Part shown: positions 1-8,014 of the stretch, piece by piece
Position numbering within the stretch: position 1 is the first letter of the stretch
How the letters are laid out: every line of letters begins with the position of its first letter
DNA from: an uncultured Monoglobus sp.
Lineage (GTDB): Bacteria > Bacillota > Clostridia > Monoglobales > Monoglobaceae
DNA: 50,460 bases
Assembly: GCA_947624775.1 (NCBI GenBank)
Contig: CANQLT010000008.1
Span: 1 to 50,460, forward strand
Direction: 5' to 3'
Notes under the pieces: model-generated
The model's input: only the letters and a program-made list of their open reading frames with translations
What the model was told of the DNA's origin: nothing
Databases searched by the model: none
Translations under genes and position numbers: made by a program

Positions 1-2302
1 TGGGTTCGGCCGTTGTGTCAGGCTCTTTAGAGGGTTCGGCTGTTGAGCCGCCGGGCACCGCGCGAACCGATATGCCGGCAATATTTATGTCGCCCATCGG
101 GCCCGCGATATAGAGCGCGGAGCCAACATTCTCAAAGTGATAAGTGAACGAGTAGTCGCCGCCGCCGTGGTCGGGAACGCACACCGCATCAGGCTCGCCC
201 GAGGGGTTCAGATGCAGACCCAGCGTGTTTTTGCCGTTTGAGTAAAAGTAAACGGTGATCATGCACTCGCTTTCGGGAATGATATAGAATGAGCGGCTGT
301 CTACGCTCTTTGCCTGATAGCCTCTTGTTATCGAAATCCCATCCACGCTGAAACTGTTGCTCTTGTAGCTGTTGCCGCCGCCTTTGTAGCAGCCTACATA
401 TCCGTCTGCGGATATGTCGCCCGCCGACATACTCTGTCCGCCGTTCCAGTCTTTGGCATAGCTGTCCGTACCGACGGGTATCGGCTTAACATCTCCCTCT
501 GGAGGCGCAACGGGCGCGCTTGTGGGCTTTGCCGTGGCGCTTGGGTCGGCTGTGATAGAAGGGTCGGGCGTCGCGGTCGGTTCGGGCTCGGGCGGGATCA
601 GCGGAAGTCCGCCGCCTACCGAGACCACGCTCGATTTGTAGTTCGTTATCTTGTCAAGCAGAGCCTGGTTTATGCCGTGGTGAGAGTCATCGATCGCGTT
701 GTCAAACGTCCACTCAAAGTCTCCGCCCTCAACGCGTCCCGCGTATTTCTTAACGGTATTGACCGCCTCTTCCGCTGATTCCGATGTATATTCATACATA
801 ACGTCGGGATTTGTGTCAAAGTTGTTGTAAACGCCTTTGCCTCGGTCGTCGCCGACTTTTGCCTGCACAGTGTCGGGAACTGTCTCATTGCGGTCTTTGA
901 CTGTATAAACGTCAAACTCGCCTGTGTCTTTTTCATTTCCATAAGGCCACCAGTTTTTCTGAGGCGTTATAAACACATCGCCCCAAGACTTTACCATGCC
1001 GCCCATCTGACCCGAAAGCGTGCCCTTTTCGGGATAGGTGTCAGTCGTGCTGTCATAGACGTCGCTGCCCTGAGAGGCTATTATTATCGGCCGCGGCACA
1101 TTGCGGTAGTAGTTGCACTCGGAGAAAACCGAGGTTTTCATCGCCGCGCCTATGCCGTACATGGCAACTCCGTCATAGTAGTTGTTGTAAACATGGTTGT
1201 CGCCCACCACACAGCGAGGCATACGCGCGTCTCCGTGATCGAACCAGTTGTGGTGGTATGTGGCGTAGTAGTGCGATTTTTCGCTGTACATATTGCTGTT
1301 TTCGTTCGGGCCGCCAGAGACAAAGTTTTTGCCCAGATCCCACATATGGTTATACGAGACCGTCACATAGCTTGAGCCCGATTTGAACGCCACCGCGCCG
1401 TCGCCTTTCGCTTGGTCGGCGTCCTTTCCGGGCGCGTTGTACAAAAAGTCGCAGTTGTGTACCCAGATGTTAAAGTTGTCGGTGTCCATTTCTATTGAGG
1501 ACGCCTCGGCTCCCTCTCCGGCGTACATAACCGCAAGGTTTCGTATCTCAACGTTGACCATGCGTTTCAGGCACATCAGCCAGCCGTACACCGCGGCATC
1601 GTCTCCCACGCCCTCGATCGTAAGGCTCTGGCCTACCATGGGTGTGGTTTTCTGCTCCCAGCCCTGTATCTGGACAGTGTGGCGCGTAAGCCCCGCGGGG
1701 TCCTCGACCCTGCCTATAAGGCGCACCGCCAGAGGCTTGGTGATTTTTTTCTGCTGGCGGTAGTGCAGTATCTCGGGCAGTCCTATTCCCTGCGAGGGGT
1801 CGCCGTTTACCGTCACCGTGTCCTTGTTGCCGTTTGTGACATAGATCACGTCGGCGGTTTCTTTTAATGTTCCGTCGTCGTTATAGGCTCCGCTCGCGGT
1901 GCCGACGGGCGAATTTTTCGAAAACGCGAATCCGCTTCTGTCATACGCCGAAACTGTGAGATTCTCGGTCTCCGCCGCCGCGTCCGCGATCTCAGCGCCG
2001 CCCTTTACCGGGACGATTTTAAGCGTATATTCGCCGGCAGAGAGTCCGAGCGCGTCGGCGCGGAAATAATCGGGATACTCGCGCACAAGCGGAGCGTCCA
2101 GCTTAACATACTCGCCGCCCGATTTTTTGCTGTAAACGTTGTAGCCGTCGGCTCCGTCAATCGGCGTCCACTCGGCGTAGGCCGATTCAAGCCAGCCGTT
2201 TGAGGCCGTTATCACGACCGTGTTCGCCGCGCCGACGATCCCGCAGGGAACCGACGCCAAAATCATGAGCATTGACAAAATCAAACATATCTTCTTTTTC
2301 AT
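1..2302 (-). CDS. Secreted pectate lyase, PL1 family (C-terminus cut by window edge)
   Basis: Open from ATG 2302 (GGAGG ribosome site nine bases upstream) through the left edge, so about 767 residues are visible and the C-terminus is missing. A signal peptide (MKKKICLILSMLMILASV...) is followed by a Fn3-like N-terminal segment and a right-handed beta-helix core. The PL1 signature TYHHNWFDHGDARMPR (coded near 1220-1265) holds the arginine expected to act as base in calcium-dependent trans-elimination of polygalacturonate. IWVHN and VSYNHMWD repeats of the helix precede it. After the core come a Pro/Thr linker (PEPEPTATPDPS), a beta-rich probable carbohydrate-binding module and a second TAEPSKEPDTTAEP linker reaching the edge, so at least one more module probably lies outside. 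It is a paralogue of the next gene upstream (19 bases away) and is probably translated from the same transcript. Family assignment is firm; exact substrate (pectate versus methylated pectin) is inferred. Confidence 0.9.
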   Translation of the reverse strand, partial: MKKKICLILSMLMILASVPCGIVGAANTVVITASNGWLESAYAEWTPIDGADGYNVYSKKSGGEYVKLDAPLVREYPDYFRADALGLSAGEYTLKIVPVKGGAEIADAAAETENLTVSAYDRSGFAFSKNSPVGTASGAYNDDGTLKETADVIYVTNGNKDTVTVNGDPSQGIGLPEILHYRQQKKITKPLAVRLIGRVEDPAGLTRHTVQIQGWEQKTTPMVGQSLTIEGVGDDAAVYGWLMCLKRMVNVEIRNLAVMYAGEGAEASSIEMDTDNFNIWVHNCDFLYNAPGKDADQAKGDGAVAFKSGSSYVTVSYNHMWDLGKNFVSGGPNENSNMYSEKSHYYATYHHNWFDHGDARMPRCVVGDNHVYNNYYDGVAMYGIGAAMKTSVFSECNYYRNVPRPIIIASQGSDVYDSTTDTYPEKGTLSGQMGGMVKSWGDVFITPQKNWWPYGNEKDTGEFDVYTVKDRNETVPDTVQAKVGDDRGKGVYNNFDTNPDVMYEYTSESAEEAVNTVKKYAGRVEGGDFEWTFDNAIDDSHHGINQALLDKITNYKSSVVSVGGGLPLIPPEPEPTATPDPSITADPSATAKPTSAPVAPPEGDVKPIPVGTDSYAKDWNGGQSMSAGDISADGYVGCYKGGGNSYKSNSFSVDGISITRGYQAKSVDSRSFYIIPESECMITVYFYSNGKNTLGLHLNPSGEPDAVCVPDHGGGDYSFTYHFENVGSALYIAGPMGDINIAGISVRAVPGGSTAEPSKEPDTTAEP

Positions 2303-2321
2303 TTCAATACCTCCGTTTATA

Positions 2322-5204
2322 TTAATTATTATTTATTTCAAATTTTTCACACAGCGGCTTTATCTTGTCGGTATCGCTCCAAATAAACAAAACGATGTTT
2401 TCGCCGTTTTGTGCCGCGAAGTTTTCGATAAAGTATTCGCCGCTTCCGTTTAATTCAACCGTGTCACTAAAGGCGGTAAGCGCGCCGTTTTTGTATTTCG
2501 CGGCAAGCAGCTTGGCCTTCGGCGCCGCACCTGTACCGCTGTATTCCACAGCCGCGGTCAGACCGCTGTTTGAACTGTCGACTCCTTTTATCGAATATCC
2601 GCTGTTTTTCGGTTCCTCGGTCGGCGCTTCAGTCGGTGGAGCGTCGCTCGGCTCGGTTGTTGTCGCGGGCTCCTCGGTTGGCGGAGCGTCGGTCGGCGCA
2701 GCGTCAAGAGTCAGCGCCATGTAGTATATAAGCTGCTCGCCGCTGTTTTTGGTGATCTTATAACTCTCGCCGCTCTTTACGGGAAACGTCAGTGTGTTTC
2801 CGCTGCCCGTCAAAGCCGTACCGTTGAGCTTTACCGTCGGCGTGCTCGATGTGCCGAAAACCAAAAGCATTTCGCCGTCTTTTGGAGCGGTGAAGCTTAT
2901 GCTTGAACTGCTTCCCAGCTTAAAAGCGTTTGTGAGCGTCATGCCGCCGTATTCCAAAGAACCTCTGTCCTTTGATGTTGCGCCGCTTATTGTGTAAAAA
3001 TCGCTCCGCATATCGCTTTCGGTGAAATTATGTATATATCCGCCGCTTGCGGGAATATCGGGAGAGTCTCCGCTCGGTGTTTGTGTCGGATCACCCGGTT
3101 TCGCGGTGGGCGCGGTTGTGGGCGCCTGCGTGGGGAGCGGCGTTATCATCGGGCTGTTCGGGTCATATTCCAGAACCAGATAGAACAGATACGAAACGCT
3201 GTCTCGAGTGATGTTATACGTCACGCCGGGCTCGACGTTAAATTGTATAAGCCCCGTTTCATGGTCTCCGCGGACGACCTCGTTGTTCACTTTGACGTTG
3301 ACCGAACCGCGGTACGGATTGGTGAGCAGGGTCATGATACCGCGCTGTACCGCCGTGAATTTTATATATGAGCTGCCCTCGAATTTGAGAGATTTTGTCA
3401 AATTGACCGCGTCGTACCGCATTATGCCGAAAAGGTCGGTAATCGAGCCTTTTATTTCAAACACGCCGCTCGCGGTGCCTTGGGTCGTAAAGTTATGCGT
3501 AATCCTGTCGTCTGACGGCTCGGGCGGCTGTTCGAGAACGAGCGACGCGTCTCCGCCGACTTTGGAAATCGGCGGATCATAGTTTTCAACCAAGGTCTGA
3601 AGCTCGGGTATCGTGTCATAATTTTTGTCCTGAATCGAATTGTCGAATGTGTATTCAAAATCTCCGCCGTTCATTCGGCCCGCGTATTTTTTAACGGTCT
3701 CAACGGCGCTTTCGGCTGTCTCGGCGTTGTAGCCATACATATCCGCCGCGGTGTCAAAGTTGTCGTACACGGCGCCGCCTTTTAGCGCTTTGACGGTATC
3801 GGGAACCTTTTCGTCTCGGCTTGAGACAAGATAGCAGTCAAAATGACCGGCGTTGCCGACGCCCGGAGCCAAGTCGCTCGGAGTGTCAAGCTGAGTGAAA
3901 AATCTTTCATATTCTCCCATATGATTGCCGAAGGATTTTATCATTCCGCCCGACTGGCCCGACAGCGTGCCGTCGCCGCTGTAATTCTTTTTGCTCGAGC
4001 TATAAATGTCGCTGCCCTGACTTGAGATTATCATGGGCCTGGCGCAGTATCTGAAATAATTGTTCTCGGCGAATATGCACGAGCCCTTGGCCGCGCCTAT
4101 GCCGTATTTTGAAACGCCGTCATAATAGTTGTTGTACATATGAACGTCGCTTCCCACGCATCTGGGGTGGCGCGAATCCGAGTGGTCAAAGTGGTTGTGG
4201 TGATAGGTGACGTGCGTTTTGTCAGAGGCGCCGTCGGGGCTGTCGGTAAATGTAGTTTTTCCAGAATCCCAGAAATGATTGTATGAGATCGTCACATAGT
4301 CTGACTGATTTTTCATGTCAATGCTGCCGTCGCCTTTGCCCTGATCCTCGTCGGGGCCGTGAGCGCCGTAGAAGTATTCAAGGTTATGTATCCAGATATT
4401 GTCGTTGTTTCCGTCAAGGGCCGTGGCGTCGCTGTCGGTGCCGCCGCCGTACCACATTATCGCAAAGTTGCGCAGCTCAATATTCGAGGATTCCTTGAAC
4501 GTTATTCCCCACCCGTGTATAGCCGCGTCCTCGCCGACGCCTTCTATTGTCACATTTTTGGTGTTGCGGATACCGAGCAGATATTTTTGCATGCCCTCGG
4601 GCATGTCAACTCTGCCGATAAGGCGCACGATCAGCGGCGTGGTGATCTTGTTCCGCTCGCGGAAGTCGAATATGCTCACAAGTCCGACGCCGTCTTTGGG
4701 TATCCCGTCTATCATAACGCGGTCTTTGTTGCCGTTTGAGACGTAGATTATGTCCGCGCCGTCTTTGGGCGTTCCGTCAGGCTTATAGCCGCCGCTCGCG
4801 TCCTTTTCGGGGGATTGCGAGCTGAAAGCGAATCCCTCTCTCGGGAAAGATCCGACCGAGAGTATTTCGGTTTCCGCCGCGAGACTTTCGTCCTCGGCGC
4901 CGTTCTCCGCGGGAACTATTTTTATTCGATAGCTTCCTGCCGAAAGCCCGACCGCGTCAACGCGGCAGGTTCCGTTTTTGTATTCGCGCAAAAGCTCGCG
5001 GTCGATAGGCGCGTATTCGCCTCCCTCGGGTTTGATATATGCGTTCACGGCGTCGATGCCCAATCCGCTCCACTCGGCGTAAGCCGATTCAAACCAGCCT
5101 GAGGCTTCGGTAATCGTCACGGCTTCGGTTTCCGAAAACACCGCCCGCGGCGCGGCCGAGACCGCCAAGATCAAACACAGCATTGCGGATAATATTTTTC
5201 TCAT
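2322..5204 (-). CDS. Secreted multidomain pectate lyase, PL1 family
   Basis: 960 residues from ATG 5204, chosen because AGGGGGT lies just upstream and the product then begins with a clean signal peptide (MRKILSAMLCLILAVSAAP, cleavage near residue 22). An earlier ATG at 5234 would sit on the promoter -10 box. Residues 27-118 look Fn3-like; 150-520 form the PL1 beta-helix with HVTYHHNHFDHSDSRHPR at 331-348, R345 being the likely catalytic arginine. Two related modules of about 110 residues, each starting HNFT (570-680 and 725-834), look like carbohydrate-binding beta-sandwiches; Thr/Pro linkers separate them. The last 90 residues (870-958) form a third beta module that resembles the C-terminus of the PL9 lyase at 18.9 kb. 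No SLH or sortase signal is seen, so it is probably released. It leads a two-gene operon with the partial PL1 gene. Confidence 0.93.
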   Translation of the reverse strand: MRKILSAMLCLILAVSAAPRAVFSETEAVTITEASGWFESAYAEWSGLGIDAVNAYIKPEGGEYAPIDRELLREYKNGTCRVDAVGLSAGSYRIKIVPAENGAEDESLAAETEILSVGSFPREGFAFSSQSPEKDASGGYKPDGTPKDGADIIYVSNGNKDRVMIDGIPKDGVGLVSIFDFRERNKITTPLIVRLIGRVDMPEGMQKYLLGIRNTKNVTIEGVGEDAAIHGWGITFKESSNIELRNFAIMWYGGGTDSDATALDGNNDNIWIHNLEYFYGAHGPDEDQGKGDGSIDMKNQSDYVTISYNHFWDSGKTTFTDSPDGASDKTHVTYHHNHFDHSDSRHPRCVGSDVHMYNNYYDGVSKYGIGAAKGSCIFAENNYFRYCARPMIISSQGSDIYSSSKKNYSGDGTLSGQSGGMIKSFGNHMGEYERFFTQLDTPSDLAPGVGNAGHFDCYLVSSRDEKVPDTVKALKGGAVYDNFDTAADMYGYNAETAESAVETVKKYAGRMNGGDFEYTFDNSIQDKNYDTIPELQTLVENYDPPISKVGGDASLVLEQPPEPSDDRITHNFTTQGTASGVFEIKGSITDLFGIMRYDAVNLTKSLKFEGSSYIKFTAVQRGIMTLLTNPYRGSVNVKVNNEVVRGDHETGLIQFNVEPGVTYNITRDSVSYLFYLVLEYDPNSPMITPLPTQAPTTAPTAKPGDPTQTPSGDSPDIPASGGYIHNFTESDMRSDFYTISGATSKDRGSLEYGGMTLTNAFKLGSSSSISFTAPKDGEMLLVFGTSSTPTVKLNGTALTGSGNTLTFPVKSGESYKITKNSGEQLIYYMALTLDAAPTDAPPTEEPATTTEPSDAPPTEAPTEEPKNSGYSIKGVDSSNSGLTAAVEYSGTGAAPKAKLLAAKYKNGALTAFSDTVELNGSGEYFIENFAAQNGENIVLFIWSDTDKIKPLCEKFEINNN

Positions 5205-5225
5205 AGAAATACCCCCTATGATAAT

Positions 5226-5255
5226 ATTATACAAGCATTTTAAGCCGGGGGTAAA
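5226..5255 (-). promoter_or_regulatory. Sigma-A-type promoter of the PL1 operon
   Basis: Minus-strand -10 TATAAT (5226-5231) and a weak -35 TTTACC (5250-5255), 18 bases apart. Transcription would start near 5219, leaving a very short leader before ATG 5204. The poor -35 fits a promoter that needs an activator. Confidence 0.5.
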
Positions 5256-5288
5256 GTAGCAGATAACAAAAATTTTTATGGTAGCAGA
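5256..5288 (-). promoter_or_regulatory. Candidate activator site: two GTAGCAGA direct repeats
   Basis: GTAGCAGA occurs on the + strand at 5256-5263 and again at 5281-5288, 25 bases apart, directly upstream of the weak -35. The outer copy is part of ATGGTAGCAGA (5278-5288). The PL9 lyase promoter carries ATGGGAGCAGA (21252-21262) at the same distance from its -35. Function as a shared regulator site is inferred. Confidence 0.4.
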
Positions 5289-5320
5289 AAAACAATTTTA
5301 AAGTAGATTTAATAAAAATC

Positions 5321-5349
5321 TTGACAAAATCAAAACGATAATATATAAT
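5321..5349 (+). promoter_or_regulatory. Consensus promoter of the small RNA in peptide/RNA element 1
   Basis: TTGACA (5321-5326), a 17-base spacer and TATAAT (5344-5349) match the sigma-A consensus at every position. Start would be near 5356, just before the terminal repeat. The same arrangement is found in element 2 at 41.9 kb. Confidence 0.8.
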
Positions 5350-5355
5350 AATAAA

Positions 5356-5451
5356 AGAGAAACGGCAGAGCGTAAAAACGGTTTGGCCGCTTCAGATTTG
5401 TTTAGTAAACAACCGATCCTTGGCGGCTAAACTTTGGATCGGTTGTTTTTT
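5356..5451 (+). ncRNA. Predicted antisense-type small RNA of element 1
   Basis: A transcript of about 95 nt is expected from the consensus promoter at 5321 to the terminator T-run ending at 5451, which abuts the stop codon of the convergent 27-residue peptide gene. Its 5' part is the terminal repeat (5364-5393), followed by a spacer and the terminator hairpin. It has no reading frame of note. It is complementary to any peptide mRNA that reads through past its stop codon. The copy at 41.8 kb keeps the promoter, the GGCAGAGCGTAAAAACGGT start and the hairpin. An antitoxin role is inferred from the layout. Confidence 0.6.
5408..5451 (+). terminator. Intrinsic terminator of the element 1 small RNA
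   Basis: A perfect 12-bp stem (5408-5419 with 5436-5447), a 16-base loop containing GCTAAACT, and a T-run to 5451. On the opposite strand the T-tract is weak, so the peptide mRNA may read through. Confidence 0.8.
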
Positions 5452-5533
5452 ATTGCACCACAGGCGCAAACGCTATAAGTATTATAACGATAACAAACAG
5501 CATTACCGCTGCTTTTAAAGCCCAATGTTTCAT
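5450..5533 (-). CDS. 27-residue hydrophobic peptide, candidate type I toxin (copy 1)
   Basis: Too short for routine calling. ATG 5533 has GGAGG nine bases upstream; an in-frame ATG at 5539 would add two residues but leaves too little spacing. The product begins MKHWALKAAVML, continues as a single hydrophobic membrane segment (FVIVIILIAFA) and ends PVVQ. The second copy at 41691 also encodes exactly 27 residues, with M1, K2, K7, L12, V14, I15, F22, A23, V26 and Q27 identical and the rest hydrophobic. Selection on the protein is implied, because most codons differ. Membrane-active toxin function is inferred from size, hydrophobicity and the convergent RNA, as in the Ibs, Fst and TxpA families, which it does not clearly belong to. 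Confidence 0.65.
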   Translation of the reverse strand: MKHWALKAAVMLFVIVIILIAFAPVVQ

Positions 5534-5624
5534 AGGCATCGTCCTCCTTCGTAAGCTGAAACAATTATGTTTCGCAAAGAAGAAGCGGCCAACCGTCCTT
5601 ACGTTTCTATGTCTGCCTTTTAAA

Positions 5625-5647
5625 TTGACATATTTTATTTACATCAA
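5625..5647 (-). promoter_or_regulatory. Conserved AATAAAA-loop hairpin in the element 1 peptide mRNA leader
   Basis: In the minus-strand RNA an 8-bp stem (two G-U pairs) closes the loop AATAAAA. Element 2 has a 7-bp GC stem of unrelated sequence closing the identical loop (41570-41590), which is covariation evidence for a real RNA structure. Confidence 0.6.
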
Positions 5648-5699
5648 AGTGTTTCTCCGCACGGAATATACCGCACTTGCAGCAAAAACTGCCAATTAC

Positions 5700-5728
5700 A
5701 TAATACCACAGTATTACAATTTTTTCAA
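5700..5728 (-). promoter_or_regulatory. Promoter of the element 1 peptide mRNA
   Basis: Minus-strand TTGAAA (5723-5728), 17 bases, TATTAT (5700-5705). The spacer start AAATTGT is shared with the element 2 promoter, TTGAAA-17-TATCAT. The transcript would have a leader of about 160 nt. Confidence 0.65.
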
Positions 5729-5758
5729 ATTAAAATTCGGTTACACAAATAGGCGGTG

Positions 5759-7126
5759 TTAAATCGACGACCAGATGTCGAGGAGCTTGTTTGCTCCGAG
5801 GATTATGTCCTCGTCCGACAGCTCGCCGAAGCCTAAGATAAAAAGTTTGTCCGAGATTATCGGGTTGGGCTTTTCGAGGGCGTTTTTGATGAATGAGAGC
5901 TTAACGCCGTTTTGGTGGGCGATATCTATCAAAAATTCCTCGTCCGCGTCGATGAGCGGCCTGAGCAGCAGCGTTGTGCCGCAATCGGCGTTTATAATCT
6001 CAATGTTTTTGCCGAACGGATGACGCTTTATCGCGCCGATCAGGAGGTCCCTTTTTTTCTTGTATATCCTGCGCAGGCGGTTTATGTTTGAGTAATAGCT
6101 GCCGTCTCTTATGATTTCGGCGATAAACGCCTGGTCCTGCCTGCCGACGCATGAATGATAGGTGTAGAACACTCTTTTCCATTTCGCCAGCATAAACTCG
6201 GGCAGTACCATGTACGCGGCGCTCAGCGATGGCGAGATGGTCCGCGTAAAATCCCCCGCGAAAATGACGTTTTTGTTTTCGGTCATGGAGAAAAGCGGCT
6301 CCGACGGATTTGAGTAAACAAAGTCCATATCGTAGTTATATTCTATTATGTATCTCTCGTCTCCCGCCCGGTCAAGAACCGCGCGCTTTTGCTCATAGCT
6401 CATTTTATAGTAGAGTGGGTAGTGGTGGAAAGGCATCAGGAAGAGAACATCGGCGTCAAAGTTCTTGAGCGTTTCGGCATTTATGCCGCTCTCCGGGATA
6501 TTGAGGTAATTCACCTTGTGGGCTCCCAGGTTCATAAACTGCGCAATTTTGTTGTAGGCGGGATTTTCGAGCCCGAAAACCGAATCGCCGCCGATAACGC
6601 GCATCAGGCAGTCCAAAAGTCTGGTTATGTCGGTGCCTATTATTATCTGAACAGGGCTCGCCTTTATTCCCTGTGTTTTGTTCAGCATATATGAGATCTG
6701 CTTGCGCAGGTCATAGTCTCCGTTATAGTCGGGATATGTGAATTTGTTCTCGTCAAGCCTCGCGGTCTGTCTGTAGGCGCGCCGAAAAGCCGAGGGAATA
6801 CTCAGGTCAGTTCCGTTTCGGCTGAAGTTATAAACATAAGGCGCATTGCTGCGCCACAGGCGGTCGGGCACGTCGGCGGTCTTTTCCGCGCTCTTGACAT
6901 AATAGCCCGAGCGTTCCGCCGCCGAGACATATCCGTACTGCGCCAGCATATTATAAGCGTTCGTTATCGTGTTGACCGACACGCTCATATCCCTTGCCAT
7001 TTGCCGCTGCGACGGCAGCTTTGAGCCGGGCTCTATCTCGCCGTGATTTATTTTGTCCGCTAGTTGGGTGAACGCCTGTATATAAAGCGGCTCGCCCGAG
7101 GCTTTGTCAAAATTAATGTAGATCAT
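5759..7126 (-). CDS. MocR/GntR-type regulator with a degenerate aminotransferase domain
   Basis: 455 residues. Residues 1-75 are a GntR winged helix (LPSQRQMARDMSVSVNTITNAY). Residues 110-450 follow the fold-type I aminotransferase pattern of MocR proteins such as GabR and PdxR. In that family the PLP Schiff-base lysine lies in an FSKT motif; here the codon is CGG, giving FTRT with R295. The acidic DDYD motif that contacts the PLP ring nitrogen is YNYD (263-266). The domain therefore probably cannot bind PLP covalently and may sense another ligand or none. It lies 14 bases downstream of the sir2 gene and is probably cotranscribed with it. A palindrome at 7986-8011, at the operon start site, is a candidate operator. 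The target pathway is unknown. Confidence 0.85.
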   Translation of the reverse strand: MIYINFDKASGEPLYIQAFTQLADKINHGEIEPGSKLPSQRQMARDMSVSVNTITNAYNMLAQYGYVSAAERSGYYVKSAEKTADVPDRLWRSNAPYVYNFSRNGTDLSIPSAFRRAYRQTARLDENKFTYPDYNGDYDLRKQISYMLNKTQGIKASPVQIIIGTDITRLLDCLMRVIGGDSVFGLENPAYNKIAQFMNLGAHKVNYLNIPESGINAETLKNFDADVLFLMPFHHYPLYYKMSYEQKRAVLDRAGDERYIIEYNYDMDFVYSNPSEPLFSMTENKNVIFAGDFTRTISPSLSAAYMVLPEFMLAKWKRVFYTYHSCVGRQDQAFIAEIIRDGSYYSNINRLRRIYKKKRDLLIGAIKRHPFGKNIEIINADCGTTLLLRPLIDADEEFLIDIAHQNGVKLSFIKNALEKPNPIISDKLFILGFGELSDEDIILGANKLLDIWSSI

Positions 7127-7140
7127 GCTGAAATATCGCG

Positions 7141-7884
7141 CTAACTGTTTTTCACGATTTCCATCGCCTCGCCCATGACTTCGGCTATGGGCTCGCGGAT
7201 TACTATGTCGGCGCGGGAATCGGCGGGGGTGGCGCTCTTGTTTATTAAAATAAGAGTGTGGCCCGAAAAATCGTGGATAAGTCCCGCGGCGGGGTACACG
7301 TTGAGTGACGTGCCGCCGATTATCATGGTGTCGGCCTTGCGGATGGCGCGCACCGAGCCGTCTATGACCTTTCCGTCAAGGCCTTCCTCGTAGAGCACAA
7401 CGTCGGGCTTTATTACCGCTCCGCATTTTTCGCATTTGGGTATGACCTCTTTTGAGTTCACGATCGCGTCAAGACCGTAAAAGGTTCCGCATTTTGTGCA
7501 GTAGTTGCGATGTATGCTGCCGTGGAGCTCGAACACGTTTTTGCTGCCCGCCGCCTGGTGCAGGCCGTCGATGTTCTGGGTTATGACCGCCTTGAGCTTG
7601 CCCATATTTTCAAGCTCCGCCAGCGCGATGTGCGCCTTGTTGGGTTTCGCGTCCTCGTATATCATTTTTTCTTTGTAAAACTCATAAAATATCTCGGGGC
7701 TGTACACAAAAAAAGTGTGGCTCACGATCTGCTCAGGCGGATAGCGGTATTTCTGATTGTAGATTCCGCCGCTGCTGCGGAAATCGGGGATCCCGCTCTC
7801 GGTGGAAACGCCCGCGCCGCCGAAAAATACCATGTTATTTGACTTTTTTATTGCCTCTGCAAGAAGTTTAGCGCTTTCGTTCAT
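7141..7884 (-). CDS. cobB: NAD-dependent protein deacetylase, Sir2 family
   Basis: 247 residues, the normal size for bacterial sirtuins. It removes acyl groups from lysine using NAD+, giving nicotinamide and O-acyl-ADP-ribose, in the cytoplasm. Seen motifs are [15 protein letters not shown] (NAD binding), [12 protein letters not shown], the catalytic histidine in ELHGS, two CxxC pairs (YCTKCG and KCEKCG) for structural zinc, and [14 protein letters not shown] 7884 follows AAGGAGA. It is the first gene of a two-gene operon with the MocR-type regulator. The gene symbol is by family; some clostridial members are named srtN. Confidence 0.92.
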   Translation of the reverse strand: MNESAKLLAEAIKKSNNMVFFGGAGVSTESGIPDFRSSGGIYNQKYRYPPEQIVSHTFFVYSPEIFYEFYKEKMIYEDAKPNKAHIALAELENMGKLKAVITQNIDGLHQAAGSKNVFELHGSIHRNYCTKCGTFYGLDAIVNSKEVIPKCEKCGAVIKPDVVLYEEGLDGKVIDGSVRAIRKADTMIIGGTSLNVYPAAGLIHDFSGHTLILINKSATPADSRADIVIREPIAEVMGEAMEIVKNS

Positions 7885-7985
7885 AAAGACATCTCCTTTT
7901 AATTTAAAGAAAGAGGGGCAACACCCCCAGGCGGCATTGCCCCAATCCGAAGAAAATTTTAATATTTAAGGTTTCATTAAAATGT

Positions 7986-8011
7986 AATGCCAATTTTATT
8001 AAATTGACATT
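7986..8011. promoter_or_regulatory. 26-bp palindrome at the sir2-MocR transcription start
   Basis: Arms AATGCCAATTT (7986-7996) and AAATTGACATT (8001-8011) with one mismatch and a 4-base centre. It covers roughly +1 to +25 of the minus-strand transcript, a usual place for a repressor site. Autoregulation by the neighbouring regulator is inferred. A further GGGGCAA/TTGCCCC hairpin lies in the leader near 7916-7946. Confidence 0.45.
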
Positions 8012-8014
8012 AAT

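Larger units (their letters stand above)
5364..5617. repeat. Imperfect terminal inverted repeats of element 1
   Basis: The left arm (5364-5393, 30 bases, beginning GGCAGAGCG and ending GGCCGCTTC) is the reverse complement, with gaps, of the right arm (5582-5617, 36 bases). The arms lie in the 5' ends of the convergent small RNA and peptide mRNA. A full-length peptide mRNA could therefore pair its leader with its own 3' end. A MITE-like origin is possible, but the arms hold conserved transcript features. Confidence 0.7.

Noticed and set aside
5256-5288. GTAGCAGA direct repeats as a CRISPR-like array
   Set aside because: Only two 8-base units 25 bases apart, in a promoter; better explained as a regulator site.
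5356-5620. Element 1 as a plain MITE
   Set aside because: Inverted ends fit, but two promoters, a ribosome site, a conserved 27-residue frame and covarying hairpins kept in a diverged second copy argue for function; not fully excluded.
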